The notes: generated by a model from the letters alone, not told the origin. A stretch of 64,000 nucleotides of DNA from Eubacteriaceae bacterium (GCA_910575665.1 CAJTFB010000010.1:36331-100330), one strand, 5' to 3'; counted from the stretch's first letter, positions 18,778-28,591 are shown. Numbers and translations are program-made.

Positions 18778-19449
18778 ATGGAAGCATACAAAGAAGAATT
18801 TATCGAATTTATGGTTGAATCCGATGTATTAAAATTTGGAGATTTTACTTTGAAAAGTGGGCGCAAGTCGCCATTTTTTATGAATGCCGGAGCTTATGTA
18901 ACGGGATCACAGCTGTCCAGGTTGGGTGAGTACTATGCAAAGGCGATTCATGATACATATGGTGATGATTTTGATGTGCTTTTTGGTCCGGCTTACAAGG
19001 GAATTCCTCTGAGTGTGGTGACGGCCATTGCGTTTCATAAACTGTACAGAAAAGAGATCCGCTATTGCTCCAACCGGAAAGAGGCGAAGGACCACGGCGA
19101 TACGGGGATTCTTCTTGGCAGCAAGATCAAGGATGGGGACAAGGTTGTCATTATCGAGGATGTGACTACTTCTGGTAAGTCCATTGAGGAGACCTTCCCT
19201 ATTGTCAAGGCACAGGGAGATGTGAAGATCATTGGGCTGATGGTGTCTTTAAACCGTATGGAAAAGGGGAAGACCGACCAGTGCGCGCTGGATGAAATCA
19301 AAGAGGTGTATGGTATGGAGACTGGCGCGATTGTTACGATGGAAGAAGTGGTTAGCCATCTTTATAACAAGCCTTGTCAGGGGAAAATAGTAATAGATGA
19401 TGAGATGAAGGCAAAGATTGATGCCTATTACAAGGAGTATGGGGCATAA
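18778..19449 (+). CDS. pyrE: Orotate phosphoribosyltransferase
   Basis: This 223-residue enzyme transfers orotate to PRPP to make OMP in pyrimidine synthesis. The PRPP-binding motif VVIIEDVTTSGKSIEE is intact, as is the N-terminal FTLKSGRKSPFF substrate region. CAGGAGG precedes ATG 18778. The gene is not in a pyrimidine operon here. Its last 60 bases are repeated just downstream. Confidence 0.94.
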   Translation: MEAYKEEFIEFMVESDVLKFGDFTLKSGRKSPFFMNAGAYVTGSQLSRLGEYYAKAIHDTYGDDFDVLFGPAYKGIPLSVVTAIAFHKLYRKEIRYCSNRKEAKDHGDTGILLGSKIKDGDKVVIIEDVTTSGKSIEETFPIVKAQGDVKIIGLMVSLNRMEKGKTDQCALDEIKEVYGMETGAIVTMEEVVSHLYNKPCQGKIVIDDEMKAKIDAYYKEYGA

Positions 19450-19525
19450 ATAAGCTTTATGAATTGTAATAGATGATAAAATGAAAGCAAAGATCGATGC
19501 CTATTACGAGGAGTATGGGGCATAA
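19390..19525 (+). repeat. Tandem duplication of the pyrE 3' end
   Basis: The last 60 bases of pyrE including the stop (19390-19449) recur at 19466-19525, a 76-base period, with only a few substitutions. The second copy is not part of a longer open frame and is a leftover gene tail. Confidence 0.92.
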
Positions 19526-19555
19526 TAACGCCAAATTTATGTGTAGAAAATGCTG

Positions 19556-19614
19556 TCTGTAGACCAGCTCAGGGCTGACCTTGAGTAGAAAAGGTTTGTG
19601 GTCAGCATTTTTTA
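19556..19614 (+). terminator. Terminator after pyrE
   Basis: AAAATGCTG and CAGCATTTT arms, with a nested GCTGACC/GGTCAGC pairing, end in a T run. Confidence 0.75.
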
Positions 19615-19673
19615 ATGGAAAAAATATACAAGATATGGTAAAATGTCAAAAGTGATATAGAGGAGGGAGAAAT

Positions 19674-21083
19674 ATGGTTCAGATTCCTGAAAAGGTAGAG
19701 TATATACTTGATACTTTGAAAGCAAACAATTTTGAGGGATATGTCGTGGGAGGCTGCGTGCGGGACAGCGTGCTGGGACGGATACCTGGCGATTGGGATA
19801 TTACCACATCGGCAAAACCAGAGGAAGTGAAAAAGATATTCCGGAAGACAGTGGATACAGGAATTGAACATGGCACTGTGACGGTGATCCTTGGGGGAGA
19901 AGGATTTGAGGTGACTACCTATCGGGTAGATGGTAAATATGAGGATCACAGACATCCTACAGAAGTAGAATTTACCCCTGATCTGAAAGAAGATCTGAAA
20001 CGAAGAGACTTTACCATCAATGCTATGGCGTACAATCCAGAAAAAGGGATCGTGGACCTGTTTGATGGTATAAAAGATCTGAAACACTGCTGTATTCGAT
20101 GTGTGGGAGAGCCGGAGGAGCGATTCTCAGAGGATGCCTTGAGGATGCTTCGGGGGATACGCTTTGCTGGCCAACTGGATTTCACGATTGAAGAGCACAC
20201 ACTGGAAGCGATACAGAAACAATCCGTATCCATTGGAAAGGTGAGTGTGGAACGGATCCGGACCGAGATCACGAAACTGCTTTTGTCAAAAAGACCAGAT
20301 AAACTGCTTCTGGCTGAAAGGACGGGATTATGTGAAAGTTTTCTTCCTGAATTTTCTATGATGCTAGGGACGGCGCAGAATCATCCACATCATTCTTTTG
20401 ATGTGGGTCATCACTCCCTGTTGGTAGTCAGGAATGCGAGAGAACTAGGGGAAAAATTACGAAAGAAAGAAGCGGGGATACCCCAGCCCTATGATGGAGA
20501 TTTCAGAACAGAGAAGGTGGATACGATTCTGGTGTTTGCCGCACTGCTTCATGATGTGGGAAAGCCTCCTTGTAAGACGACTGACGAAAAGGGCGTGGAT
20601 CATTTTCATGGACATGCAGAAGTGGGCAGCCAGATGGCACATAATATCATGCGTCGGTTGCGGTTTGACAACGATACGGTGAATATGGTCACGAAGATCG
20701 TCCGGTTTCATGAAAGACGTTATGCTGGCAGCCGGAAAGCAATGCGCCGGCTGATGAGCCAGGCAGGGGTAGAGGTTATGCCTTATCTGTTTATCATTCA
20801 GGAGGCGGATGTTCTCTCCCAAAGCGAGTATATGCGTGAAGAAAAACTGGCGCGCATAAATGAGGGAAGGCGTGTCTTTGCAGAGATTTTGAGGCAGAAA
20901 GAGGCGGTTTGTCTTCAGGATCTGGAAGTCACCGGTAAGGATCTGTTAGATCTTGGTGTTCCCCGGGGACCACAGGTGGGAAAAGTACTTAGGGAGCTGC
21001 TGGACATCGTAATTGATTCCCCAGAGAAAAATAATAGAAAACTTCTTTTGACAGAGGCCAAAAAACGTATTACAATAGAATAG
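19674..21083 (+). CDS. cca: tRNA nucleotidyltransferase (CCA-adding type) with HD domain
   Basis: This 469-residue class II polymerase-beta-like enzyme has GGCVRD and the metal-binding DWD in the N-terminal catalytic domain (residues 25-60), the neck region RFAGQLDF, and a C-terminal HD hydrolase domain with LLHDVGKPP. It would add or repair the CCA end of tRNAs. In some clostridia CCA-adding and poly(A)-adding enzymes look alike, so activity is an inference. GAGGAGGGA precedes ATG 19674. Confidence 0.9.
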   Translation: MVQIPEKVEYILDTLKANNFEGYVVGGCVRDSVLGRIPGDWDITTSAKPEEVKKIFRKTVDTGIEHGTVTVILGGEGFEVTTYRVDGKYEDHRHPTEVEFTPDLKEDLKRRDFTINAMAYNPEKGIVDLFDGIKDLKHCCIRCVGEPEERFSEDALRMLRGIRFAGQLDFTIEEHTLEAIQKQSVSIGKVSVERIRTEITKLLLSKRPDKLLLAERTGLCESFLPEFSMMLGTAQNHPHHSFDVGHHSLLVVRNARELGEKLRKKEAGIPQPYDGDFRTEKVDTILVFAALLHDVGKPPCKTTDEKGVDHFHGHAEVGSQMAHNIMRRLRFDNDTVNMVTKIVRFHERRYAGSRKAMRRLMSQAGVEVMPYLFIIQEADVLSQSEYMREEKLARINEGRRVFAEILRQKEAVCLQDLEVTGKDLLDLGVPRGPQVGKVLRELLDIVIDSPEKNNRKLLLTEAKKRITIE

Positions 21084-21151
21084 GGTAAATGAAATGTATT
21101 TTAAGGATACTCAAAGACACGTCGATATGCAGATGAAAGGTTGAGGGATAT

Positions 21152-23050
21152 ATGTTTTCAAATGGAAGAAAAACAATAGGATTAATGATATTTAATACGT
21201 ATGCCGATTTTCAGAGTCAGATCTGCTGGGGAATGGCAGAGCGTGCCGAACAGTTGGGATATAATCTTGCCATTATTTCCAGTTATGGAAGCTATGGTAC
21301 CTATCAGGAATATTATCAGGGAGAGATGATGATATTTGATCTTCCGTCTTATGATGAATTTGCAGGGATTGTCGTTGCCTTTGATACCTTTAATATCCCA
21401 GCAGCAAGAGACCGTATATTGGAACATATTCAGGAAGAAGCGGACTGCCCGGTGGTTAGTCTCCGGGAAAGACTGGTGGGAGTAAATAATATTCTGATCG
21501 ATGAACATCATTCCATGGAGGGAGTGATCCGTCATATTGTCGAAGAACATGGCAAGAAAGACATCGCTTTTATGACAGGACACCAGGGGCGGTTTGACGC
21601 CGAAGCGAGGCTTCGCTGTTTTCGAAAAGCGATGGAAAAGTATGAACTGCCTGTCAATGACCACAGGATATTTTATGGGGATTTCTGGCGGGAAAAGGGA
21701 AAAGAAGCCTGTGACTGGTTTGGCCAGGGAGGACAGTATCCGGAGGCGATCCTATGCGCCAATGACTATATGGCGCTGTCTGTGATTGATGAGTTGTATG
21801 AGCGGGGGGTAAGAGTTCCAGAAGATGTGCTGGTAACCGGTTTTGACGGAGTGGAGGAAGGTGTTGTTTACAGCCCGTCTCTTACAACACTGCATGTGGA
21901 TTTTAAAGAAATGGCTTATGGCGCAGTAGATCTAATACACAAGCACCAGGATGATGATCTGGTGGAAGACGTCTTTGTCTCTACAAAAGTAGTCGCCAGG
22001 GAATCCTGTGGCTGCCTGGAAAGAGGCCATTCATCTACGATCGCACAGAGATGCGCCCAGCATAAGTTTGGTGCAAGATCAGAAAATCTGGAGATGCAGT
22101 TTAGTTTTATGGCGATTGATTTCAATCAGGTTTCTTCCATCGAGGAAATGCATCAGGTGATCTCAAAATACATATATAATATTGAAAATATTAAAAATTA
22201 TGTGATCTGTCTGAGAGAGGACGTGGAAGAAAATAAAGTCAGATTCCGGGGGTACTCGGACACCATGCATGTACGTACTGCCATAAAGGAGCGGCTGGAT
22301 ATGGGAGAGGTGGATATTCCCTTTGAAAGAAAACTGCTTCTGCCAGAGGGGATGAACTCCGATGAACCGCAATGCTACTTTTTCTATCCCGTCCATTTTC
22401 AGGACAGTTGTTTTGGATACGAAGCCTACAGCTTTTTGAACCATGAAAGCTACGGGACAGCATATGTGCGCTGGACGATCGCGGTATCCAATGCAATTCA
22501 TAACATATTGTCCCAGAAAAAGATGAATGATCTGATTGTAGAACTTGAAAATATGTATATACAGGATGTTCTCACGGGACTTTATAACCGGCGGGGCTTT
22601 GAAAAGTATGGAAGAATGCAGTTTTCCAAAGCAAGGGCAAGAGATAGTATCATCTGTGTGATTGGAATCGATCTGGATGGTCTGAAGCCGATTAATGATA
22701 TCTATGGCCATCACGAAGGAGATTCTGCGCTTCGGGCAGTGGGCTATGCGATCCAGGAGGCTGCGATTCAGGGGCAGATCGGCGCACGCATCGGAGGGGA
22801 TGAATTTGAGGTAATCTTCCCCTGCCGGGATAAGACGGATGTGAAAAATTGGATCCAGGTTTTTGAGGAAAGTTTGGATAAATTTAATCAAAAATCCCAA
22901 AAGCCCTATGATGTACATGCCAGCTGGGGTTATAAGATCGGTATACCGACGGTAAACGATACCATCGAGAGCTACATGAACGAAAGTGATGATATCATGT
23001 ATAAAAATAAAGTGGCAAATAAGATGAGTAGAAATGAAGCGCTTCGATAA
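21152..23050 (+). CDS. Periplasmic-binding-protein-like sensor fused to GGDEF diguanylate cyclase
   Basis: The 632-residue protein begins directly with a LacI/GalR-type sugar-binding fold (TIGLMIFNTYADFQSQICWG to VTGFDGVEEG, residues 8-235). It has no N-terminal helix-turn-helix and no signal peptide. A central region of about 200 residues follows, then a GGDEF domain with GGDEF at residues 548-552 and DVLTGLYNRRGF. The usual RxxD inhibitory site before GGDEF is missing. It should make c-di-GMP in the cytoplasm in response to a small ligand, probably a sugar or derivative. The ligand is unknown. Confidence 0.88.
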   Translation: MFSNGRKTIGLMIFNTYADFQSQICWGMAERAEQLGYNLAIISSYGSYGTYQEYYQGEMMIFDLPSYDEFAGIVVAFDTFNIPAARDRILEHIQEEADCPVVSLRERLVGVNNILIDEHHSMEGVIRHIVEEHGKKDIAFMTGHQGRFDAEARLRCFRKAMEKYELPVNDHRIFYGDFWREKGKEACDWFGQGGQYPEAILCANDYMALSVIDELYERGVRVPEDVLVTGFDGVEEGVVYSPSLTTLHVDFKEMAYGAVDLIHKHQDDDLVEDVFVSTKVVARESCGCLERGHSSTIAQRCAQHKFGARSENLEMQFSFMAIDFNQVSSIEEMHQVISKYIYNIENIKNYVICLREDVEENKVRFRGYSDTMHVRTAIKERLDMGEVDIPFERKLLLPEGMNSDEPQCYFFYPVHFQDSCFGYEAYSFLNHESYGTAYVRWTIAVSNAIHNILSQKKMNDLIVELENMYIQDVLTGLYNRRGFEKYGRMQFSKARARDSIICVIGIDLDGLKPINDIYGHHEGDSALRAVGYAIQEAAIQGQIGARIGGDEFEVIFPCRDKTDVKNWIQVFEESLDKFNQKSQKPYDVHASWGYKIGIPTVNDTIESYMNESDDIMYKNKVANKMSRNEALR

Positions 23051-23089
23051 ACAAAAGGGTGCTGCATGAATGTATTATGGGAGGAAAAG

Positions 23090-25231
23090 ATGGATATAAA
23101 TCAAAAAATAGCGGAAGAGCTTGAGATAAAAATATGGCAGGTAGATGCTGTTGTCAAATTGATCGACGAGGGAAATACGATACCTTTTATCGCTAGGTAC
23201 CGAAAAGAACAGCATGGTGCGCTGGATGATGAGCAGCTTCGTAATCTCAATGAGCGCCTTACCTACTTGAGAAATCTAGAGGAGAAGAAAGAGCAGGTAC
23301 TCGCCAGCATCGAAGAACAGGGGAAACTGACAGAAGAACTCCGAGAACAGATTCTGGCAGCACAGACCCAGGTTATGGTGGAGGATTTATATCGTCCTTA
23401 CCGTCCGAAACGCCGTACCAGAGCGACGATTGCGAAGGAAAAGGGATTGGAAGGCCTGGCGAATATCATTTTGCTTCAGATGACAGATCGTTCACTGGAA
23501 GAAGAGGCGGCAGAATATCTGTCAGAGGAAAAAGGTGTAAGCACCGCCCAGGATGCGATTCAGGGAGCGATGGATATCATTGCGGAATCTGTGGCAGACG
23601 AGGCGGACTATCGGATTTATATCCGTAAACTGACGATGGAAGAAGGTGTCCTTGTCTCATTGGCGAAGGATGAAAAAGAAAAGTCAGTATATGAAAATTA
23701 TTATGAATTCGAAGAAGCGGTCAAAAAGATCACGGGCTATCGGATTCTTGCCATTAACCGAGGGGAAAAAGAAAAGTTTCTCACAGTAAAGATTCAGGCG
23801 CCAGAGGAACGGATTCAGAGATATCTGGAAAAAAAAGTAATTACAAGAGAAAATCCGAATACCACGGAATGCCTGAAGGAAACACTGGTAGACAGCTATA
23901 AGAGACTTATCGCACCCTCCATCGAGAGGGAGATCCGCAATGAACTGACAGAGAAAGCAGAGGATGGGGCGATCAAGGTTTTTGGGAAAAATCTGACCCA
24001 GCTACTGATGCAGCCCCCCATCACTGGTCAGGTAGTACTGGGGTGGGATCCGGCGTTTCGTACCGGCTGTAAACTGGCAGTGGTGGATGAGACCGGCAAA
24101 GTTTTGGATACGGTTGTGGTCTATCCCACAGAGCCCCAAAATAAGGTGGCAGAGACAAAGAAGATTGTCAAAGGTTTTATTGAAAAATATAATGTGACGT
24201 TGATTTCAGTGGGAAATGGAACGGCCTCCAGAGAATCTGAGATGGTGATCGTGGACATGCTGAAAGAGATCAACAAACCAGTTCAGTATGTGATTGTCAA
24301 CGAGGCGGGAGCATCGGTGTATTCCGCAAGCAAACTTGCCACGGAGGAATTCCCCAAATTTGATGTGGGGCAGAGAAGCGCTGTATCCATCGCAAGACGG
24401 TTACAGGATCCTCTGGCGGAGCTGGTGAAGATCGATCCCAAATCCATCGGAGTCGGACAGTATCAGCATGATATGAACCAGAAAAAGTTGAGCGAAGCAC
24501 TTTCCGCGGTGGTAGAGGATTGTGTGAATAATGTCGGTGTGGATCTGAATACGGCATCCGCATCTCTTCTGGAATATATTTCTGGTATTTCCAAGCCTAT
24601 CGCTAAAAATATTGTGGCATACCGGGAAGAGAATGGACGTTTTACCAGCCGTAAGCAGCTTCTGAAGGTGGCGAAACTGGGGCCGAAGGCCTTTGAGCAA
24701 TGTGCTGGATTTATGAGGATCAGCGATGGGAAAAACCCACTGGATGCTACCAGTGTGCATCCAGAATCCTATCAGGCGGCAGAGGGGCTTCTGAAGATGG
24801 TTGGCCTTGCTCCGGAAGATATTCGCGGTGGTATTGTAGGACTTTCTCTTCTGGCAAAAGACCGTAAGGGGCTGGCGTCAAAGCTGGATGTGGGCGAATT
24901 GACTCTGGAGGATATTGTTAAAGAACTGGAAAAGCCAGGGCGAGATCCACGGGAGGAGATGCCCAAACCGGTACTTCGCACTGATGTGTTGGAGATGAAA
25001 GATCTCACGGAGGGGATGATCTTGAAAGGTACTGTGCGCAATGTTATAGACTTTGGTGCCTTTGTTGATATCGGGGTTCATCAGGACGGTCTGGTACATA
25101 TTTCCAAACTCACGGATAAGAAGTTTGTGAAGCATCCTCTGGAGGTTGTCAGCGTGGGAGATGTGGTAGAAGTCAAGGTGCTGTCTGTGGATCTACAGAA
25201 GAAACGCATTCAGCTGTCGATGATCTTATAG
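23090..25231 (+). CDS. tex: Tex family S1 RNA-binding transcription accessory protein
   Basis: This 713-residue protein has the Tex N-terminal domain, a YqgF/RNase-H-like domain (VLGWDPAFRTGCKLAVVD), a helix-hairpin-helix region (ASLLEYISGISKPIAKNIV) and a C-terminal S1 domain (GMILKGTVRNVIDFGAFVDIG). Tex binds nucleic acid and affects transcription; its role is broad. ATG 23090 is preceded by GGGAGG at 23079-23084; ATG 23066 is in frame but without a site. It lies 39 bases after the GGDEF gene. Confidence 0.94.
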   Translation: MDINQKIAEELEIKIWQVDAVVKLIDEGNTIPFIARYRKEQHGALDDEQLRNLNERLTYLRNLEEKKEQVLASIEEQGKLTEELREQILAAQTQVMVEDLYRPYRPKRRTRATIAKEKGLEGLANIILLQMTDRSLEEEAAEYLSEEKGVSTAQDAIQGAMDIIAESVADEADYRIYIRKLTMEEGVLVSLAKDEKEKSVYENYYEFEEAVKKITGYRILAINRGEKEKFLTVKIQAPEERIQRYLEKKVITRENPNTTECLKETLVDSYKRLIAPSIEREIRNELTEKAEDGAIKVFGKNLTQLLMQPPITGQVVLGWDPAFRTGCKLAVVDETGKVLDTVVVYPTEPQNKVAETKKIVKGFIEKYNVTLISVGNGTASRESEMVIVDMLKEINKPVQYVIVNEAGASVYSASKLATEEFPKFDVGQRSAVSIARRLQDPLAELVKIDPKSIGVGQYQHDMNQKKLSEALSAVVEDCVNNVGVDLNTASASLLEYISGISKPIAKNIVAYREENGRFTSRKQLLKVAKLGPKAFEQCAGFMRISDGKNPLDATSVHPESYQAAEGLLKMVGLAPEDIRGGIVGLSLLAKDRKGLASKLDVGELTLEDIVKELEKPGRDPREEMPKPVLRTDVLEMKDLTEGMILKGTVRNVIDFGAFVDIGVHQDGLVHISKLTDKKFVKHPLEVVSVGDVVEVKVLSVDLQKKRIQLSMIL

Positions 25232-25253
25232 GTTGTTTGGAGGTTTGTTTTGG

Positions 25254-26435
25254 ATGAAACGAATACTTAGTATATTTATGGTGTGTATTCTGATCTTATC
25301 AGGATGTGGGAGTGAAGAGGTTCCCAGGACAAAGCAGGAGGTAACGATCGAGGAAAAAAAGGTCCGGTATAATGTAGAGGAGCTGTCGCTGCCAGATCCA
25401 CTGCTGTCAGAGAATGCTCAGGGTAGTGACTACATCGGGGATGATTTTAGTGGATTTACAGCAGACGTCAATGGAAAGCCGGCGGTGTATTACAGCGATT
25501 TTACCAAAGAGGACGATGTCTATCAAGCTACCATAACCCGCTATAGTATGGATGAGAAAAAGAACTGGGATTCAGAGGAGCTCTGTGAGAATTCCCTCAG
25601 TGATTTTATGGATCAAAAGTTCGAGCAGACTGGATGGGTGAGGTGTCACCTGAGTCAATTCCGCCGGGGTGATAATGGAAGCCTGTATGGAATCTTTTTC
25701 TACTTTGTCAAAGAGGATGTGGAGTCCGAAGAGGGAAAAAAGGAAATGCTGGCAGAAAAATATTCTGTGCTGGAGATCGATGAAGAGAATGACCGCATCT
25801 ATGAAATTCCTCTGGAGATCGGGCCGGCGCCCCGGGATGAAAATGACTTTGGTAAGGATGTGGACATAGAATGGCTCAGTGATTACCATGCCTTTGAAGA
25901 TGGCAGTATACTGCTGCTCAGTTCCGACAATGGCGGTGGAACCGGCTATCTGATCGACAGTGAAAGTGGGCAGGTCAGTGAAGAACTTGGGAATGTGGTG
26001 ACGGGGAAACGGAGATTTGTATTTGGTGAAAATGAGATCATCTTCTTTTCCAACAAGACCAATCTCTTTCAGGTTGTCAGTCTGCCGGATGTGACAGAGC
26101 TCAATACTTTCGGTTCCAAACTCAGTGAGGACGTCATGAATAAAGACTGGTTTTTCTACATGAATCCGGATACCTGGGAACTGTTTATGTGCAATCGGAG
26201 CGGTGTGTACAAGGCGGCGAATTACCAAAGTTCAGATGACGTAGAGTGGCTGACAGAAAAGACAGATATGAGTGAAGTGGAAAATGGAAGTGCAGACATA
26301 TTAGATTTTTTTGTGGGGGCAGAGGATGACTTTTATATCTGCATGATGGAGACAACAGAGGAGTATGGTGTGAAGACCAGACAGTACCGAATGGTGTACT
26401 ACGGCAAAGAAGGGGAATCCACTGAAGAAAAATGA
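25254..26435 (+). CDS. Predicted lipoprotein of unknown function
   Basis: The 393-residue protein has a lipoprotein signal with lipobox LSGC (Cys at residue 18), followed by an acidic, beta-rich extracellular domain with repeated DG and YY motifs. I do not recognise the family. It follows tex by 22 bases with GGAGG at 25239-25243 and may be co-transcribed. A terminator follows. Confidence 0.75.
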   Translation: MKRILSIFMVCILILSGCGSEEVPRTKQEVTIEEKKVRYNVEELSLPDPLLSENAQGSDYIGDDFSGFTADVNGKPAVYYSDFTKEDDVYQATITRYSMDEKKNWDSEELCENSLSDFMDQKFEQTGWVRCHLSQFRRGDNGSLYGIFFYFVKEDVESEEGKKEMLAEKYSVLEIDEENDRIYEIPLEIGPAPRDENDFGKDVDIEWLSDYHAFEDGSILLLSSDNGGGTGYLIDSESGQVSEELGNVVTGKRRFVFGENEIIFFSNKTNLFQVVSLPDVTELNTFGSKLSEDVMNKDWFFYMNPDTWELFMCNRSGVYKAANYQSSDDVEWLTEKTDMSEVENGSADILDFFVGAEDDFYICMMETTEEYGVKTRQYRMVYYGKEGESTEEK

Positions 26436-26442
26436 TAAAAGA

Positions 26443-26500
26443 AAAGGAGCTATCGCATCTATGATTTATTTAATCATTTTTGTGACAGCTCCTTTATTTA
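26443..26500 (+). terminator. Terminator after lipoprotein gene
   Basis: AAAGGAGCT (26443-26451) pairs with AGCTCCTTT (26487-26495) around a long loop; a short T-rich run follows. Confidence 0.65.
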
Positions 26501-26570
26501 GCACAACAGGCCAATTGGAACCCTGTATTGTTCCAGGCTAACTGCTGGTAGTGGTATGATACACCTATGT

Positions 26571-26990
26571 CTATCTTGCCACACCTTCGGCGATCCGGCT
26601 CACGCCCACGTAAATTTCTGATATTTTGTACCATGTTCTGAGGCCTACGATGCCATCGGGAGTCAGTTTGAAAATACGCTGGAAGGTTTTGACTGCCTCT
26701 TGGGTCTGGGGACCGAAGACACCGTCAGCGGCAATCTTTGGAATCAGCGGATAGGCGCCGGAGATAACATTCAGCTGTTGCTGCATCTGCCGTACCTTTT
26801 CACCGGAGCTGCCAAGTTCCAGATTGTACTGGGGCCAGGAGGCAGGGATACCAGAAACTACATCTGTAGAATTGATAAACATAGAGCTTCCATAGTAGTT
26901 TCTGAGAATTTCAATGGCTGTGTAGCCCTGATCTCCCAGGGATTTACTTCCCCATTGCGTCAACTGTATTCTGTAAGGTATATATAAGGA
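26571..26990 (-). pseudogene. sleC: 3' remnant of sleC-like spore cortex-lytic enzyme gene
   Basis: The reading frame encodes the C-terminal part of a SleC-type protein: LTQWGSKSLGDQGYTAIEILRNYYG, the end of the SpoIID-like catalytic domain, then a peptidoglycan-binding domain (LGSSGEKVRQMQQQLN to DGIVGLRTWYKISEIYVGVSRIAE). Known SleC proteins have several hundred residues upstream of this point. Homology stops at about 26,970-26,990, next to the serine recombinase gene, so the 5' part has been displaced by the prophage. An ATG at 27029 lies in phage-side DNA and probably does not mark a real start. Confidence 0.85.
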
Positions 26991-27006
26991 AAACGCCGAA
27001 AAAACG
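26960..27006. other. Probable prophage attachment site attL
   Basis: This short interval joins sleC coding sequence (CCCCATTGCGTCAACTG, minus strand reading CAGTTGACGCAATGGGG) to the 3' end of the serine recombinase gene. Serine integrases use a short core, so the crossover cannot be placed to the base without attR, which lies beyond the window. Confidence 0.6.
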
Positions 27007-28458
27007 TCATTCCACAACGAACAAATCAAAAATCATAGATTCCGATCTTTTATCAAATGTAATCTTACTACAGACAGACCGGATCGCTTCTCCCTTTCTG
27101 GCATTGTCATAATCTCCCTCAATGATATGTATCACATTTTCAATATTCGCCACAAGCAGTGCTTCGCTGTCTTGCTTTCCGGATGCCTTTTTAGGAGTAA
27201 GCTGCTTCTCGATCTCCTGGCGCTGTTTCTCAATTATTCTTTTATTTGCCTTGTATTCCTCCAGGCTGTCAATGCCATCAATATAGGCTATTTTAATTCG
27301 TTCTTCTTTTTTATCAAGATCTTTTAGCTGCGCACGAAGAGATTCGGTATCTGTGTCAAGCGTAGCTGCGGGAATCTTTTCATAGCTGAGTGTTTCAGAG
27401 ACCAGAAGAGCCTTTAGCCCATCTAAAACATATTGTTCCGCCTTTGCTGCGGGAACATAGCTGCTCTTATCGCAGATGCCCTTATTGTATTTCCAACACT
27501 GAAAACACTTGTTAGATTTGCCGTTTGTATAGGCGAGAGAGGCTCCGCAGTTTGCACACTTTAAAATACCGCTGAGCCAGTGCTTGGCGGCGGCAGAAGG
27601 AACCTGGCGTTCAGAGCTGTGAAAGTGTTCATAGGATGACTGGAGGCGTTTTTGAGCCTGTTCAAAGAGGGACTCGGATACCAGTGGCTCATGCTTCCCA
27701 TCCCGGATGATAACGTCACCATCTTTTTTCTTCCCTCTTGCGCGGGGAGCATAGTTCCAGCGGATCTTTCCCACATAAAAGGGATTCTGAAGAATATAAT
27801 GTATGATACGACGTTCAAAGCGGTTCCCATTTGCTGTGCGGTAGCCGGCTCTATTTAAACTATAGGTTATGTTTGAGATACTTTCTTTTTGATTTACATA
27901 CCGATCAAATATAATTTTTACAACATGAGCCTGGGCGGGCTCAATGACGGGGATCTTATCCTCCCCCATGATATATCCGAAAGGGATCTTTCCGCTGTAG
28001 CCCCCATTCAGTGCCTTCTGCATCATGCCGCGTTTTACCTCTCCGGATAAGCGGATCGAGTAATATTCATCCATCCATTCAAGGATGCGCTCGATCAGAG
28101 AGCCAAAGGGTCCATCCACAACGGGTTCAGATATGCTTACACAGGATACATTGCTGCGCTTGAGCAAAGATTTATACAGGATACTTTCTTCCTGGTTACG
28201 GGCGAAACGGCTAAATTTCCAGACAAGGATCACATCAAAGGGATGGTCTTTGCTCTTGGCGAGAGCGATCATTTCTTGAAACGCCGCCCTCTTGGTAGCA
28301 TTTTTTCCGGATATACCGATATCTTCAAAGATATGCTCCTTGTTTATCACGATATCATGAGCTTTTGCGTACTCAAAAATCAAGCGTTTTTGCGCCTCTG
28401 GACTGTACTCGTCCTGGCTTTCCGTAGAAACCCGGATGTAAGCTGCTCCAAACTGCAT
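27007..28458 (-). CDS. Large serine recombinase (phage integrase)
   Basis: This 483-residue protein has an N-terminal resolvase catalytic domain (YIRVSTESQDE, nucleophile Ser11), a recombinase domain, a zinc ribbon (CANCGASL and CWKYNKGIC) and a C-terminal coiled coil rich in Glu and Lys. It would catalyse integration and, with a directionality factor, excision. ATG 28458 follows GGAGGG; the in-frame TTG at 28473 overlaps that site. Its 3' end touches the presumed attL. A second, nearly identical copy of its C-terminal region lies at 32249-32575. Confidence 0.93.
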   Translation of the reverse strand: MQFGAAYIRVSTESQDEYSPEAQKRLIFEYAKAHDIVINKEHIFEDIGISGKNATKRAAFQEMIALAKSKDHPFDVILVWKFSRFARNQEESILYKSLLKRSNVSCVSISEPVVDGPFGSLIERILEWMDEYYSIRLSGEVKRGMMQKALNGGYSGKIPFGYIMGEDKIPVIEPAQAHVVKIIFDRYVNQKESISNITYSLNRAGYRTANGNRFERRIIHYILQNPFYVGKIRWNYAPRARGKKKDGDVIIRDGKHEPLVSESLFEQAQKRLQSSYEHFHSSERQVPSAAAKHWLSGILKCANCGASLAYTNGKSNKCFQCWKYNKGICDKSSYVPAAKAEQYVLDGLKALLVSETLSYEKIPAATLDTDTESLRAQLKDLDKKEERIKIAYIDGIDSLEEYKANKRIIEKQRQEIEKQLTPKKASGKQDSEALLVANIENVIHIIEGDYDNARKGEAIRSVCSKITFDKRSESMIFDLFVVE

Positions 28459-28591
28459 AAAAAGTCCCTCCAATTGTATTTTTTTGTTCTGGAAATATTC
28501 TTTAAAATGTCTTTTGAAAGCCCCTACTGTTTGCGCGATTTGCGGAGATAAGCTTTTTATGTAAAAAAAATGAATAAAAAGGAAAAAAATG

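Noticed and set aside
22163..22918. 251-codon minus-strand frame in the GGDEF gene
   Set aside because: It is antisense to a well-supported gene and shows no family features or start signals.
26571..27029. Intact 152-residue peptidoglycan-binding protein
   Set aside because: Homology to SleC begins mid-domain at the phage junction and the ATG at 27029 lies in phage-side DNA without a ribosome site.
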